Below are positions 1 through 7,606 of a stretch of DNA of 64,000 bases, piece after piece. The DNA comes from Firm-04 sp045596625. GTDB taxonomy: Bacteria > Bacillota > Clostridia > Oscillospirales > Ruminococcaceae. The position numbers and the translations under genes were made by a program. Numbering within the stretch: position 1 is the stretch's first letter; every line of letters starts with the position of its first letter. The notes under the pieces were generated by a model that saw only the letters and a program-made list of their open reading frames with translations, was not told the origin of the DNA and searched no databases. The DNA lies in contig JAZOCU010000044.1 in assembly GCA_045596625.1 (NCBI GenBank), positions 29,399 through 93,398 of the forward strand. The letters are read 5' to 3'.

Positions 1-2551
1 GGATCCAGCGCCATTTTCCGCCATCGGCATTCCGATAGAATTTGATATTACCGGTATCGGTGTTACAGAAAAAGATCTCAGCGATAAGGTAGTCGATAAA
101 ATTGTCGATATCAATCTGTGAATCCACATAGGCATAAACTTCCGGATCAGAAAGATCGTGATTGCGGATATATTGGCGCAGTGCATTGTATTCCTCCGGA
201 GATCCGGCCAGTACGATGCTGTTGCCTTTGATAATGGTGATCTGATCACGGTCAATGTCTTCGTTGGATTCAAAATAATCCTCATTGATTTTTTCTCTCA
301 AATCGTAATAACCGTAATATTCGCCATTCAGATACACAGCGATCGGCTGCCAGTCCATACAGGCAAGATCACTGTATTCGGAGGTGATTTCCGCACAGAA
401 GGCATCCCGCAGCCTTGTGCCCTGCTGATCCTGTCCACCGGCACGAAGTACCAGTGAGGAAAACTCGGTTTGTGGATTCCCTTCAAAAAACGGATAGATA
501 ACGGAAGCGTTGCCGTATTCACCTCGAAAATGGATCGACAGGCTCTTTTGCGCCTGTGCTCTGGAATATTGTCCGAATACTTTAATTTCGGCATTGCAAT
601 CCAACTGACGGCTGCCATCGGGAGTGAAATATTCAAAGGAAGCCATTCTGCCCCAATCCTGCCAGAAATTGGCACCTACATAGGGAAATTCCGGATCGTA
701 GTTGTAGCCATAGGCAAGAATGCCGCGCTGATTGCTGAACAGATCAGCCGGATCACAGGATAATGCAACAAAGGGGATGTCGTGGGTTTCTTCGGTAATA
801 TAGGTCGCACTGAACGTACGGCTGGGGAGATAGCCCTCTTTGAAGGCTTTTAAGCGAAGTACACAGTTATTTTCGCCGATGGTGACGGATGCAAATACAG
901 GGTCGTTCGGATCCGGCTCAGAGCCATCGGTCGTATAACGCAGGATGACATCGGGATCACATTGTGCTGTGATGATATCACCGGCTTTGGCATAGCCGCC
1001 TTGCTGCGAGAGCTGTGGTATGGGGGTGTAATCTGTGAATTGCTCATCCGGATTGGCGGCACAGGGTGTAGGGACAGCAAAATAACCGAAAGCACCCTCA
1101 GTGGCAGTACGTCCGCAGGTGTTGCCGCCGAGGATCCAGCCGCTTTCCAAGGCATCATAGCATTCGCCCTTGGGATTGAATAAATAGAGACAGTCTCCCT
1201 GCTGGCTGATCTTGAAGGGCAGATACACGGCATCGGATTTGCCGGATTTTCCATTGCCGGCAGCATACAGCAGCTGATAACCCTGCGGCGGAATGGAGAG
1301 GGTATCAAAGAGATATTCGGGCACCAACGGATTTTGTCCGATGCCCCATCCTCGGAGGTCGATGACCTGATCGGTAGGATTATGCAGCTCGATCCAATCA
1401 AAGTCTTCCTTGGTTTTTCCGCAGGCTAGGGGAGCTGCTTCGGAAATATATATGGTTTTTTCTTGGAAGGATAAAGAAAGCATAGTTCCGGGATATCCTG
1501 TATCCGGATTGGGCATACGAGGCGTGGGTGTTCCGAAAAAGACATATTTCTGCTGTGCATCCAAGCCATAGGAGAGATCTTGTTCCAGTGGAGGCATATC
1601 GATTTGAAAAACACAAAGTCCGTTTTGATCGGTCAGCATGATGCCGTCATCCTCGGTGCTGAGTCGAAATCCGCTGTGGATCTCGTTTCCCTGACAAATA
1701 TCCAGATCATCCATCCAGATCAGAAGATAGCCGTTGGATTTTAGGGTCAGACCATCCGGAAAGATCCATTTGTTGGGGGTGTCATATTGATCGGTCAGTG
1801 CCATGCCATCAAGTGAAATGGTCTGATCGCTTGGGTTATACAGCTCGATCCAATCAGAGGAAGCGCCGTTATGATCAAGGATCGTATTGCGGTTTTCGAT
1901 CATGCATTCATTCAGCACCAGCGATGCCGGCGCACCATCGAAGATCGCTGACAGATCGGCAGAATGCTGTGCAGTGTTTTGTGCAAAGAGCGTACCGCTG
2001 GAAAAATATTCATATTGTCCTGCATGTTCACCGGTCAGTACAAGACCATAGGCATAATCAGGCGGCATTGCAGGAACATAGATCTCTTGTGTAAACTGAT
2101 TCGGTGCAGTAAGGCAGATGGTTTCACCTGTACTGCTGACAGAAAAATTGGTATGCAGTGCAGGGATGGCTTTATTGCTGCCGTCTGCAAATACCGTGAG
2201 AAAGGCATGTGCATCGATCGTGATATCGGGGAACTGCCATTTCAGCAGCGCATCCTTATCATCTGAAAGAGAAAAGCCCGCAAGAGAGATCGGCTGATCC
2301 TCCGTGTTGAGCAATGTGATATAATCCGGTGTGTTGCCGTTAAGATCACTCCATGTTGTTTGATTGTTTGCCATGATCTCGGCAATGATGATCCCTTGCG
2401 GCTCCAGATCGAATTGCGGCAGCAGCGGTTCATGTTCGGCAATACTGCTTTCGGTATCGGATTTTGTTTGCCAAGGGGATTGGCAGCCGCACAGGATGGT
2501 GCAGGAAAAAAGAAGTGCAGCAAAAAGATATTGTATTCTGTTTTGTTCCAT
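1..2551 (-). CDS. CotH-kinase lipoprotein with lamin-tail domains (3' end outside window)
   Basis: A single open frame runs from ATG at 2551 off the left edge (850 codons seen). The N-terminus is a short lipoprotein signal ending LCGC, so Cys23 is the likely lipidated residue. Three lamin-tail (LTD) repeats follow at about residues 50-165, 205-320 and 365-480, recognisable by the repeated SDWIELYNPSDQ / DWIELHNPTDQ motif. A CHB_HEX-like segment (RYTTDGSEPDPND) comes next at about 500-560, then a CotH-kinase domain from about 575 (KSLSIHFRGEYG, LRAGGQDQQGTRLRD, VYLNGEYYGYYDLREKIN). CotH proteins are atypical secreted protein kinases, best known from Bacillus spore coats; in ruminococci their substrates are unknown. 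The other CotH protein in this window (59997-62603) has one LTD and a dockerin instead of a lipid anchor. An SD (AAAGGAT) lies 9 bases upstream. Domain assignment is firm, substrate is not. Confidence 0.85.
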   Translation of the reverse strand, partial: MEQNRIQYLFAALLFSCTILCGCQSPWQTKSDTESSIAEHEPLLPQFDLEPQGIIIAEIMANNQTTWSDLNGNTPDYITLLNTEDQPISLAGFSLSDDKDALLKWQFPDITIDAHAFLTVFADGSNKAIPALHTNFSVSSTGETICLTAPNQFTQEIYVPAMPPDYAYGLVLTGEHAGQYEYFSSGTLFAQNTAQHSADLSAIFDGAPASLVLNECMIENRNTILDHNGASSDWIELYNPSDQTISLDGMALTDQYDTPNKWIFPDGLTLKSNGYLLIWMDDLDICQGNEIHSGFRLSTEDDGIMLTDQNGLCVFQIDMPPLEQDLSYGLDAQQKYVFFGTPTPRMPNPDTGYPGTMLSLSFQEKTIYISEAAPLACGKTKEDFDWIELHNPTDQVIDLRGWGIGQNPLVPEYLFDTLSIPPQGYQLLYAAGNGKSGKSDAVYLPFKISQQGDCLYLFNPKGECYDALESGWILGGNTCGRTATEGAFGYFAVPTPCAANPDEQFTDYTPIPQLSQQGGYAKAGDIITAQCDPDVILRYTTDGSEPDPNDPVFASVTIGENNCVLRLKAFKEGYLPSRTFSATYITEETHDIPFVALSCDPADLFSNQRGILAYGYNYDPEFPYVGANFWQDWGRMASFEYFTPDGSRQLDCNAEIKVFGQYSRAQAQKSLSIHFRGEYGNASVIYPFFEGNPQTEFSSLVLRAGGQDQQGTRLRDAFCAEITSEYSDLACMDWQPIAVYLNGEYYGYYDLREKINEDYFESNEDIDRDQITIIKGNSIVLAGSPEEYNALRQYIRNHDLSDPEVYAYVDSQIDIDNFIDYLIAEIFFCNTDTGNIKFYRNADGGKWRWI

Positions 2552-2600
2552 GACAATTGTATCCTTTGTGTTTGGGGAATTGAGGAAACTTGTTAAGAAT

Positions 2601-2629
2601 ATGATAGCACAGTTTCGACTAAATAGCAA
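2601..2629 (-). promoter_or_regulatory. Sigma-A promoter of the CotH lipoprotein gene
   Basis: -35 TTGCTA and -10 TATCAT are separated by 17 bases, about 50 bases upstream of the start. The rest of the 307-base gap to the next gene holds only the terminator at 2788-2825. Confidence 0.5.
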
Positions 2630-2787
2630 CCATATGCTATACAAATCCGGTCAATCGAACTCCTCTGTAAATGGATACACATCTGCGCAGCGATTTTGTT
2701 CATGCCTTGATCAGTTTTGTCGGATTGCACAAAGAATATTGTTTTTGCATGTGCATCTTTCTATGAGGAAGGCTTTGTAAACAATAA

Positions 2788-2825
2788 AAATCACCTTTGA
2801 ACGGAATCCCAATCAAAGGTGATTT
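2788..2825 (-). terminator. Intrinsic terminator after the GH25-cohesin gene
   Basis: A perfect 13-base stem (AAATCACCTTTGA with its complement) and a 12-base loop are followed on the minus strand by a T run. It sits about 35 bases past the stop codon of the gene at 2859-4118. Confidence 0.9.
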
Positions 2826-2858
2826 CAAATTGTTTGATCTGATCAAAGTGATGGTTCG

Positions 2859-4118
2859 TTACGACTTTGCAAAGCCATTGAAGCCTCTTTCGGTAATCAA
2901 AGATTGATAATCCACATAACCGTAATCCAGATCCACATCACCGGCGATGCCGTTGACCTGACCGGTACAACTGTATTGCCAGATACCATAGTTTCCTTGA
3001 TAATCCGGCTGCGGTTTTCCATACTGAGCAACCCATACGTCATATTTCGCTTCCACTTCGGGTGTCAGCAGATTGTTCAGCGGCCAAGAAGATGTATAGA
3101 TCATAACATAATAGCCGGCTTCTTCCATAGTAGAACAGAATGCATCAACGATAGCGGAAAACTCTTCGGGACTGAGCGCCCACTGGAATGATTCTTCAAT
3201 ATCAAATGCAATGGGATACGCAAAGGTACGGTCGCCCAATACGGTAAGACAAGCATTAGCTTCCCGAACAGCATCTTCCGGAGAGTCTGCATAGGAATAC
3301 CAGTAAGCACCAACAGGAATCCCTGCTGCGGTTGCAGCATCATAATTCTGTGCAAAGGTCGGATCTTCCTGCGTAATTTCCCGTCCGTAGCCTGCACGAA
3401 GCATGGCAAAGTGAACACCATCTGCCTTGACTGCTTCCCAGTCGATTTCGCCCTGCCAGCGGGAAACATCAATACCCCAATGGCTTGGCTTGCGCTGATT
3501 GCCACTGCCTTCGTTATTGCCGGCAAGCACGGATACCGAATCTTTTCCAAGCAAAATTGATGAAATGATTTCATAATTGCTGTCGGTAAAGGTGGCATCC
3601 CGCAAAGAGATCGCATAATCCTTACCGGCTTCAGCCTGTTCGCTGATCGTAAACTGCATCGAAAGCAGCACACCGTTTTCGGTATTGAGCTTCGAAGTAT
3701 TTGTCATCAGCAGCATAGAGCCTTTTACGCCGGAAGGCATAACGATGAGTTCGTTTTTCTCTAAGACATCGCCCATGGTGTATTGGAGTGTGTTGTCGAT
3801 CATAACAGGAGTGAGTGCAGTATCATATTCCAGCAAAAAGCTGAAGTATGTAAATCCGATATTATTGGAAATCTGCAGCTCTATCTCAGCGATCTCACCG
3901 GGCTTTGCTTGATCGCCGGAAACTTCTATAACCAGAGGATTCGAAGCGGTAACGCTTTCTCGTTTTGCAAGTACAAGATCAAATACGTTGATGACACCAT
4001 CTCCGTTTACATCCTGTAAATCGGAAGAAATTGCATGTGCAGGCATGGAGAGGATCATTCCGCTTAGTAGTACGCACAACATAGAGCTGCACGCTTTTTT
4101 TAATCGCAAACTATTCAT
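2859..4118 (-). CDS. Secreted GH25 lysozyme with a half-dockerin and a cohesin module
   Basis: 419 residues from ATG at 4118, chosen because AAAGAGG lies 8 bases upstream; a longer reading from 4202 has no signal-like N-terminus. A signal peptide ends near MPAHA. One dockerin-type calcium loop and helix follows (DVNGDGVINVFDLVLAKRE, about 33-52), without the second repeat a full dockerin needs. Residues about 60-195 look like a cohesin (IEVSGDQAKPGEIAEIELQ, then GFTYFSFLLEYD). Residues about 210-410 are a GH25 muramidase: GIDVSRWQGEIDW, MLRAGYG, PVGAYWYSYA, AFDIEE, YDVWVAQYG and DVDLDYGY keep the catalytic Asp/Glu pattern. GH25 enzymes cleave the N-acetylmuramyl link in peptidoglycan. A cohesin on a lysozyme would let dockerin proteins dock onto a wall-acting enzyme. 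GH25 is certain; the cohesin assignment is by sequence pattern. Confidence 0.88.
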   Translation of the reverse strand: MNSLRLKKACSSMLCVLLSGMILSMPAHAISSDLQDVNGDGVINVFDLVLAKRESVTASNPLVIEVSGDQAKPGEIAEIELQISNNIGFTYFSFLLEYDTALTPVMIDNTLQYTMGDVLEKNELIVMPSGVKGSMLLMTNTSKLNTENGVLLSMQFTISEQAEAGKDYAISLRDATFTDSNYEIISSILLGKDSVSVLAGNNEGSGNQRKPSHWGIDVSRWQGEIDWEAVKADGVHFAMLRAGYGREITQEDPTFAQNYDAATAAGIPVGAYWYSYADSPEDAVREANACLTVLGDRTFAYPIAFDIEESFQWALSPEEFSAIVDAFCSTMEEAGYYVMIYTSSWPLNNLLTPEVEAKYDVWVAQYGKPQPDYQGNYGIWQYSCTGQVNGIAGDVDLDYGYVDYQSLITERGFNGFAKS

Positions 4119-4215
4119 AATGGTAACCTCTTTGAGTGGATTTGCAATGCTTCGGCTCAGCTCTTTCTTTTTTTGAGGAAGCGAGACGTGTTCCCTGCAC
4201 ATCTTGCATGAGACT

Positions 4216-4244
4216 ATTTTAGCACATCACGGCAGATACTTCAA
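4216..4244 (-). promoter_or_regulatory. Sigma-A promoter of the GH25-cohesin gene
   Basis: -35 TTGAAG and -10 TAAAAT with a 17-base spacer, about 100 bases upstream of the start. Confidence 0.65.
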
Positions 4245-4342
4245 TAGTTTCGGTGCATTTTCATCGTTTTATCTAATAATGAAGAAATATTTTGTGCGGA
4301 TTGACAATTCTTGCGGTTTTTCGACTTTTGATAAAAAAAAGC

Positions 4343-4371
4343 TTGACTTTTTTATTTTGATGTAGTATAAT
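4343..4371 (+). promoter_or_regulatory. Sigma-A promoter of tRNA-Thr
   Basis: -35 TTGACT, 17-base spacer, perfect -10 TATAAT. The predicted start is about 38 bases before the tRNA. Confidence 0.85.
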
Positions 4372-4415
4372 TATAAAGCAGTCAACGAGAAAGACGATGT
4401 TGAAATAAATACTAT

Positions 4416-4491
4416 GCTGTTTTAGCTCAGTTGGTAGAGCACATCCTTGGTAAGGATGAGGTCGCCGGTTCAAATCCGGCAAACAGCTCCA
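4416..4491 (+). tRNA. tRNA-Thr (anticodon GGT)
   Basis: A complete cloverleaf can be drawn: acceptor stem GCTGTTT with AAACAGC, D arm TAGCTCAGTTGGTAGAGC, anticodon stem CATCC/GGATG around loop TTGGTAA (anticodon GGT), and T arm GCCGGTTCAAATCCGGC. The discriminator base is T and CCA is encoded at 4489-4491. It is a single-gene transcript with its own promoter and terminator. Confidence 0.97.
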
Positions 4492-4492
4492 T

Positions 4493-4526
4493 AAACGGAT
4501 ATCACTTCGGTGATATCCGTTTTTTG
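4493..4526 (+). terminator. Terminator of tRNA-Thr
   Basis: A 13-base stem (AAACGGATATCAC and complement) closed by a TTCG tetraloop and followed by a T run, immediately after the tRNA CCA. Confidence 0.95.
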
Positions 4527-4570
4527 TTTGTCATGTCTATCAAGAGCAGGAAGCGATTCCCTTTTTTCTA

Positions 4571-4599
4571 TTGAAAAAGATGGTGGAATGTGGTATAAT
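4571..4599 (+). promoter_or_regulatory. Sigma-A promoter of the VOC gene
   Basis: -35 TTGAAA, 17-base spacer, -10 TATAAT, about 50 bases before the start codon. Confidence 0.8.
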
Positions 4600-4649
4600 A
4601 TTTGAGATTAGACAGACCGAAGAACGATAATTTTGAGGAGAAATCAGCG

Positions 4650-5075
4650 ATGAAACTTGACGGCTTTGGATTGTTCGTGAATGATATGCCCACAATGGTG
4701 CGTTTTTATAGAGATGTACTTGGTTTTGAAATTACCGAAGATGAGAATGCAGTAAATGTATATTTAATCAAAGATGGAACGCTTTTTATGCTTTATGAAC
4801 GAAAGAATTTTGAGAAAATGACGAGCAGAAAGTATGAATATCTCAAAGGTTTCAATGGGCATTTTGAAATTGCTCTTTATGTTGATACTTTTGAAGAGGT
4901 TGACAAGGCTTATCATGACGCAATTTCAAAGGGTGCTGTTTCGATATTGCCGCCCGAAAATGAGCCTTGGGGACAGCGTACCTGCTACATAGCCGACCCT
5001 GAGGGAAATCTGATTGAGATTGGTTCTTTCAATCGCCCTTTTGAAAGCAAGACAGATTTTAATGGAGTACAATAA
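4650..5075 (+). CDS. VOC / glyoxalase-fold family protein
   Basis: 141 residues from ATG at 4650, with SD GAGGAG about 9 bases upstream; the upstream in-frame extension has no SD. The protein has the paired beta-alpha-beta-beta-beta halves of the vicinal-oxygen-chelate fold: MKLDGFGLFVNDMPTMVRFY, then RDVLGFEITEDE, and a second half with AYHDAISKGAV and YIADPEGNLIEIGSF. VOC proteins include glyoxalases, dioxygenases and antibiotic-binding proteins. The metal positions do not point to one of these, so the substrate is open. It is monocistronic with its own promoter. Confidence 0.85.
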   Translation: MKLDGFGLFVNDMPTMVRFYRDVLGFEITEDENAVNVYLIKDGTLFMLYERKNFEKMTSRKYEYLKGFNGHFEIALYVDTFEEVDKAYHDAISKGAVSILPPENEPWGQRTCYIADPEGNLIEIGSFNRPFESKTDFNGVQ

Positions 5076-5184
5076 TTAATTCCAATTGGAGTTATAACAT
5101 TGAATGTTTTTAGAATCCGACAGTATATCCATCCGTTTTGATGCTGCAGGGATACGAGCTATATAGTTTTATGGAGGTGCCATT

Positions 5185-6237
5185 ATGGCTTTTCGATTGC
5201 CGCAAAGAACATATAACAGACGCATTCCGGTATCACTGAAGATGCGAAACGGCTATGTTTATATACAAATGCAATCATCGATTGTGGATGAGAGTTGCAG
5301 ACAAGTCGGCGGATATTGTGAGTTCTTCTCTGTGGTTGCAAATGCAGAAGATGTTGGGAAAGCAGTGCTCGCAGCAATTGCTCAATTTCATCGTTTGGGC
5401 GATTTAACCGTATCGGAGCTTTTTCAGATAACCGAACTTTCAATGGAAGAATACACTGTCAAACAGGCACAAGACCGATTGATAGTCATGGGTGCAAAAA
5501 ACGAAGAAGATTTACGTCGTAATTACGATGGTTGCTTTCTTCTTTATGATTTTTTAACTCATAAATACACATTCGGTTTATCATTTGTATATCGAGAAGG
5601 CAGAAAATACTGGAATGATAGTTCACCTTCAACCGGAGAAAAAGGCATTCTCACTTTTGATGTTCCGCTTGAATTTGATGATAGCATCACTCCCGAACGA
5701 CTTGGATGGATGGTGCTTGAGGCATTTGACCGAAGCAGGAAAATGGCAGCACGAATGTCGGGTGATTTTTGTCCCGCAAAAACCATAGAGCTATTGGAGG
5801 GATCTGTTGTGGAAGTTTCAGCGCCGCAAGATCGGCATTTTGTCGATTTTGATGATGGCGGCGTTGGCGAGTTGTACCAAGTTTATTCGTATCTAGCCAA
5901 AGATGGTGCAGATTCTTCGGCAGACTTTTATTTGAGTGTGGCACCGGAAATATACGGCACTTTAACCTGTGAAAATGTTCGCTTGGCGTGGGAAAAAGCA
6001 TACGGTCAATTCGACAGCATTGATGTTCGCGAAGTCTATTACGGCATCTATACCGTGAGAGCCGAAATGAAGAACAAGCAAGTGCATCGCATTGCTTATT
6101 TTACAGCGTTGAGTGACGGAATGATTTTGGAATGTTGCATGAATTTACCTCAGCCAAACCGAAGAAAAAAGCTGGATGAAGTTTTGACTGCCATTTTTGA
6201 GAAATTTGCCATAGGATGCAAATTTGTAAAATCATGA
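5185..6237 (+). CDS. Unrecognised 350-residue cytoplasmic protein
   Basis: A well-formed gene: ATG at 5185 with SD GGAGGTG 7 bases upstream and ordinary codon use. It has no signal peptide and no membrane segment. The first 95 residues look like a small alpha/beta domain (PQRTYNRRIPVSLKMRNGYV, then a stretch around YCEFFSVVANAEDVGKAVLA). The remainder is mixed alpha/beta with acidic patches (EFDDSITPERLGWMVLEAFD; FVDFDDGGVGELYQVYSYLA). The small acidic look resembles immunity-type proteins, but no toxin lies beside it and no family is recognised. It is followed by the dispersed hairpin repeat at 6366-6501, which probably also ends its transcript. Confidence 0.75.
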   Translation: MAFRLPQRTYNRRIPVSLKMRNGYVYIQMQSSIVDESCRQVGGYCEFFSVVANAEDVGKAVLAAIAQFHRLGDLTVSELFQITELSMEEYTVKQAQDRLIVMGAKNEEDLRRNYDGCFLLYDFLTHKYTFGLSFVYREGRKYWNDSSPSTGEKGILTFDVPLEFDDSITPERLGWMVLEAFDRSRKMAARMSGDFCPAKTIELLEGSVVEVSAPQDRHFVDFDDGGVGELYQVYSYLAKDGADSSADFYLSVAPEIYGTLTCENVRLAWEKAYGQFDSIDVREVYYGIYTVRAEMKNKQVHRIAYFTALSDGMILECCMNLPQPNRRKKLDEVLTAIFEKFAIGCKFVKS

Positions 6238-6365
6238 TTGCGTTTCTCGGGAAACGGGCTAAATGAATCGTGAATGTTTGCTTCTGATGCTTTTTATCCA
6301 ATATACCATGAAGTTCTACAGAGGAAATCTCTTCTACCATAAGCAATTTTCGGTATATTGAGTCA

Positions 6366-6501
6366 CAAGGCTCGTACATATCATACTTTTCCAAAGGCTC
6401 AGATTGCTGTGTCCGGTTTGGTGTGATGTGTACGAGTCTTTTTGTTTCTGTGCTTTGAATGCATGATAAAAGAATGCCGAACTGCTTTGCTAAGAAAAGA
6501 T
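6366..6501 (+). repeat. Dispersed hairpin repeat, copy 1
   Basis: About 136 bases nearly identical in layout to the reverse complement of 22360-22496. Both copies have outer arms CTCGTACA and TGTACGAG, a conserved loop TGCTGTGTCCGG, the tail CTTTTTGTTTC and a further conserved stretch of about 50 bases with the pattern ATGCATGATAAAA...CTTTGCTAAGAAA. Inner stem bases differ between copies but mostly still pair. The hairpin plus T run can act as a terminator for the gene ending at 6237. The conserved flank suggests a small mobile repeat or structured RNA, not just a terminator. Confidence 0.7.
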
Positions 6502-6589
6502 CAGCTATAAGATTTGTGATGCAATCATGGGTCAATTGGATGACTTTAATCAATATGAGCAGCAAAGAAGGTGAATACGATGATCCATA

Positions 6590-6727
6590 ACTTTGGCTTT
6601 CTTTGGCACCCCCAAGGGCAACAAGATTGAGGTTTGTCTTCTGACCTCACCTAAGGATCTCTACGAATACCTTGCTGAGGAAAGCGAGACTTTGATTTGT
6701 TGCGGGAAAGGCAGGATAAAAATCTGA
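6590..6727 (+). pseudogene. Coding-like remnant of an unknown gene
   Basis: A 45-codon open stretch with protein-like composition (FFGTPKGNKIEV, then LLTSPKDLYEYLAEES), ending at TGA 6725. It has no SD and no start codon in a sensible place. It lies in the 805-base stretch between 6237 and 7043, which otherwise holds only the repeat and the desulfoferrodoxin remnant. The family is not recognised. Confidence 0.35.
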
Positions 6728-6831
6728 AGTTTTTTTGGAAAAATCGTTTGTTTTTTCAGGATCTGTGCTGTAATATTCATCAAATTCAGTGTATGATTTC
6801 TCATAATCCGGAAAAGCTAAGTGCGTAAAAC

Positions 6832-6982
6832 GAATTCTTCATCACATAGGTAGATTTGCAAACCGATCGGGGGAGGTCAGCGAAACTGCCTGAAACAGAG
6901 CGGCGAGCCGGTTGTCAGCTTTGCACTGCCGGAGGATAATCCTGTGGTGGTGTATGTCTACTGCAATCTGTATAGTATGTGA
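6832..6982 (+). pseudogene. Desulfoferrodoxin 3' remnant
   Basis: This stretch aligns with the C-terminal third of the intact desulfoferrodoxin at 31556-31936. After a TAG in place of the conserved TGG, frame 1 reads VDLQTDRG (intact copy IYLQTDRGG). After a one-base shift it reads GQRNCLKQSGEPVVSFALPE and then VYVYCNLYSM before TGA; the intact copy reads GQRKNLLPGQKPCVTFALED and VYAYCNLHGLW. The conserved Cys survives but the His ligand is Tyr. It sits 60 bases upstream of ahpC, so a superoxide reductase gene probably once headed this peroxide operon. Confidence 0.8.
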
Positions 6983-7042
6983 CAGACAGAATTATGGTTT
7001 TTCAAGTGAAGAACAATAATATTTGAAAAGGAGATATAATGT

Positions 7043-7606
7043 ATGTCAATGATTAATAAGGAAATTTCTGATTTCAGCGTGATGGCATTCCACAAGGGCG
7101 AATGCAGAATCGTCACCAAGAAGGATGTGTTGGGCAAGTGGAGTGTGTTTTTTTTCTATCCTGCGGACTTCACCTTTGTGTGTCCGACGGAGCTGGAGGA
7201 TCTTGCTGATAAATATGCCGATTTTCAGAACGCAGGCTGTGAGATCTATTCTGTTTCCACCGACACACACTTTGTGCACAAGGCATGGTACGATGTGTCT
7301 GAGCGCATTAAGAAGATCGACTATGTGATGCTTGCTGATCCCACCCATGCGTTGTCCAAAGATTTTGAGGTGTATATCGAATCTGACGGTCTTGCCGAGC
7401 GTGGCAGCTTTATTGTGAATCCTGATGGTAAAATTGTTGCTTATGAGGTCAGCTCCGGCAATGTAGGCAGAAATGCTGAGGAGCTGCTGCGCAAGCTGCG
7501 GGCTTGCCAATTTGTTGCCGCCCACGGAGATCAGGTGTGTCCTGCCAAATGGCAGCCCGGCACAGAAACCCTCAAGCCAAGTCTTGATCTCGTAGGCCAG
7601 CTCTGA
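7043..7606 (+). CDS. ahpC: Peroxiredoxin AhpC (typical 2-Cys)
   Basis: 187 residues, the usual AhpC length, starting MSMINKE at 7043 with SD AAAAGGAGA about 9 bases upstream. The peroxidatic Cys47 lies in FTFVCPTE and the resolving Cys166 in GDQVCPAKW, so both residues of the 2-Cys cycle are present. AhpC reduces H2O2 and organic hydroperoxides in the cytoplasm and is re-reduced by an AhpF-type partner. The next gene starts inside the stop codon (TGATG), which implies translational coupling to that partner. Confidence 0.97.
   Translation: MSMINKEISDFSVMAFHKGECRIVTKKDVLGKWSVFFFYPADFTFVCPTELEDLADKYADFQNAGCEIYSVSTDTHFVHKAWYDVSERIKKIDYVMLADPTHALSKDFEVYIESDGLAERGSFIVNPDGKIVAYEVSSGNVGRNAEELLRKLRACQFVAAHGDQVCPAKWQPGTETLKPSLDLVGQL

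Noticed and set aside
4273..4482. Minus-strand open frame beginning with an MPDLNRRPHPYQGCALPTEL-type sequence
   Set aside because: It is the antisense of tRNA-Thr and its promoter; this is a well-known false protein.
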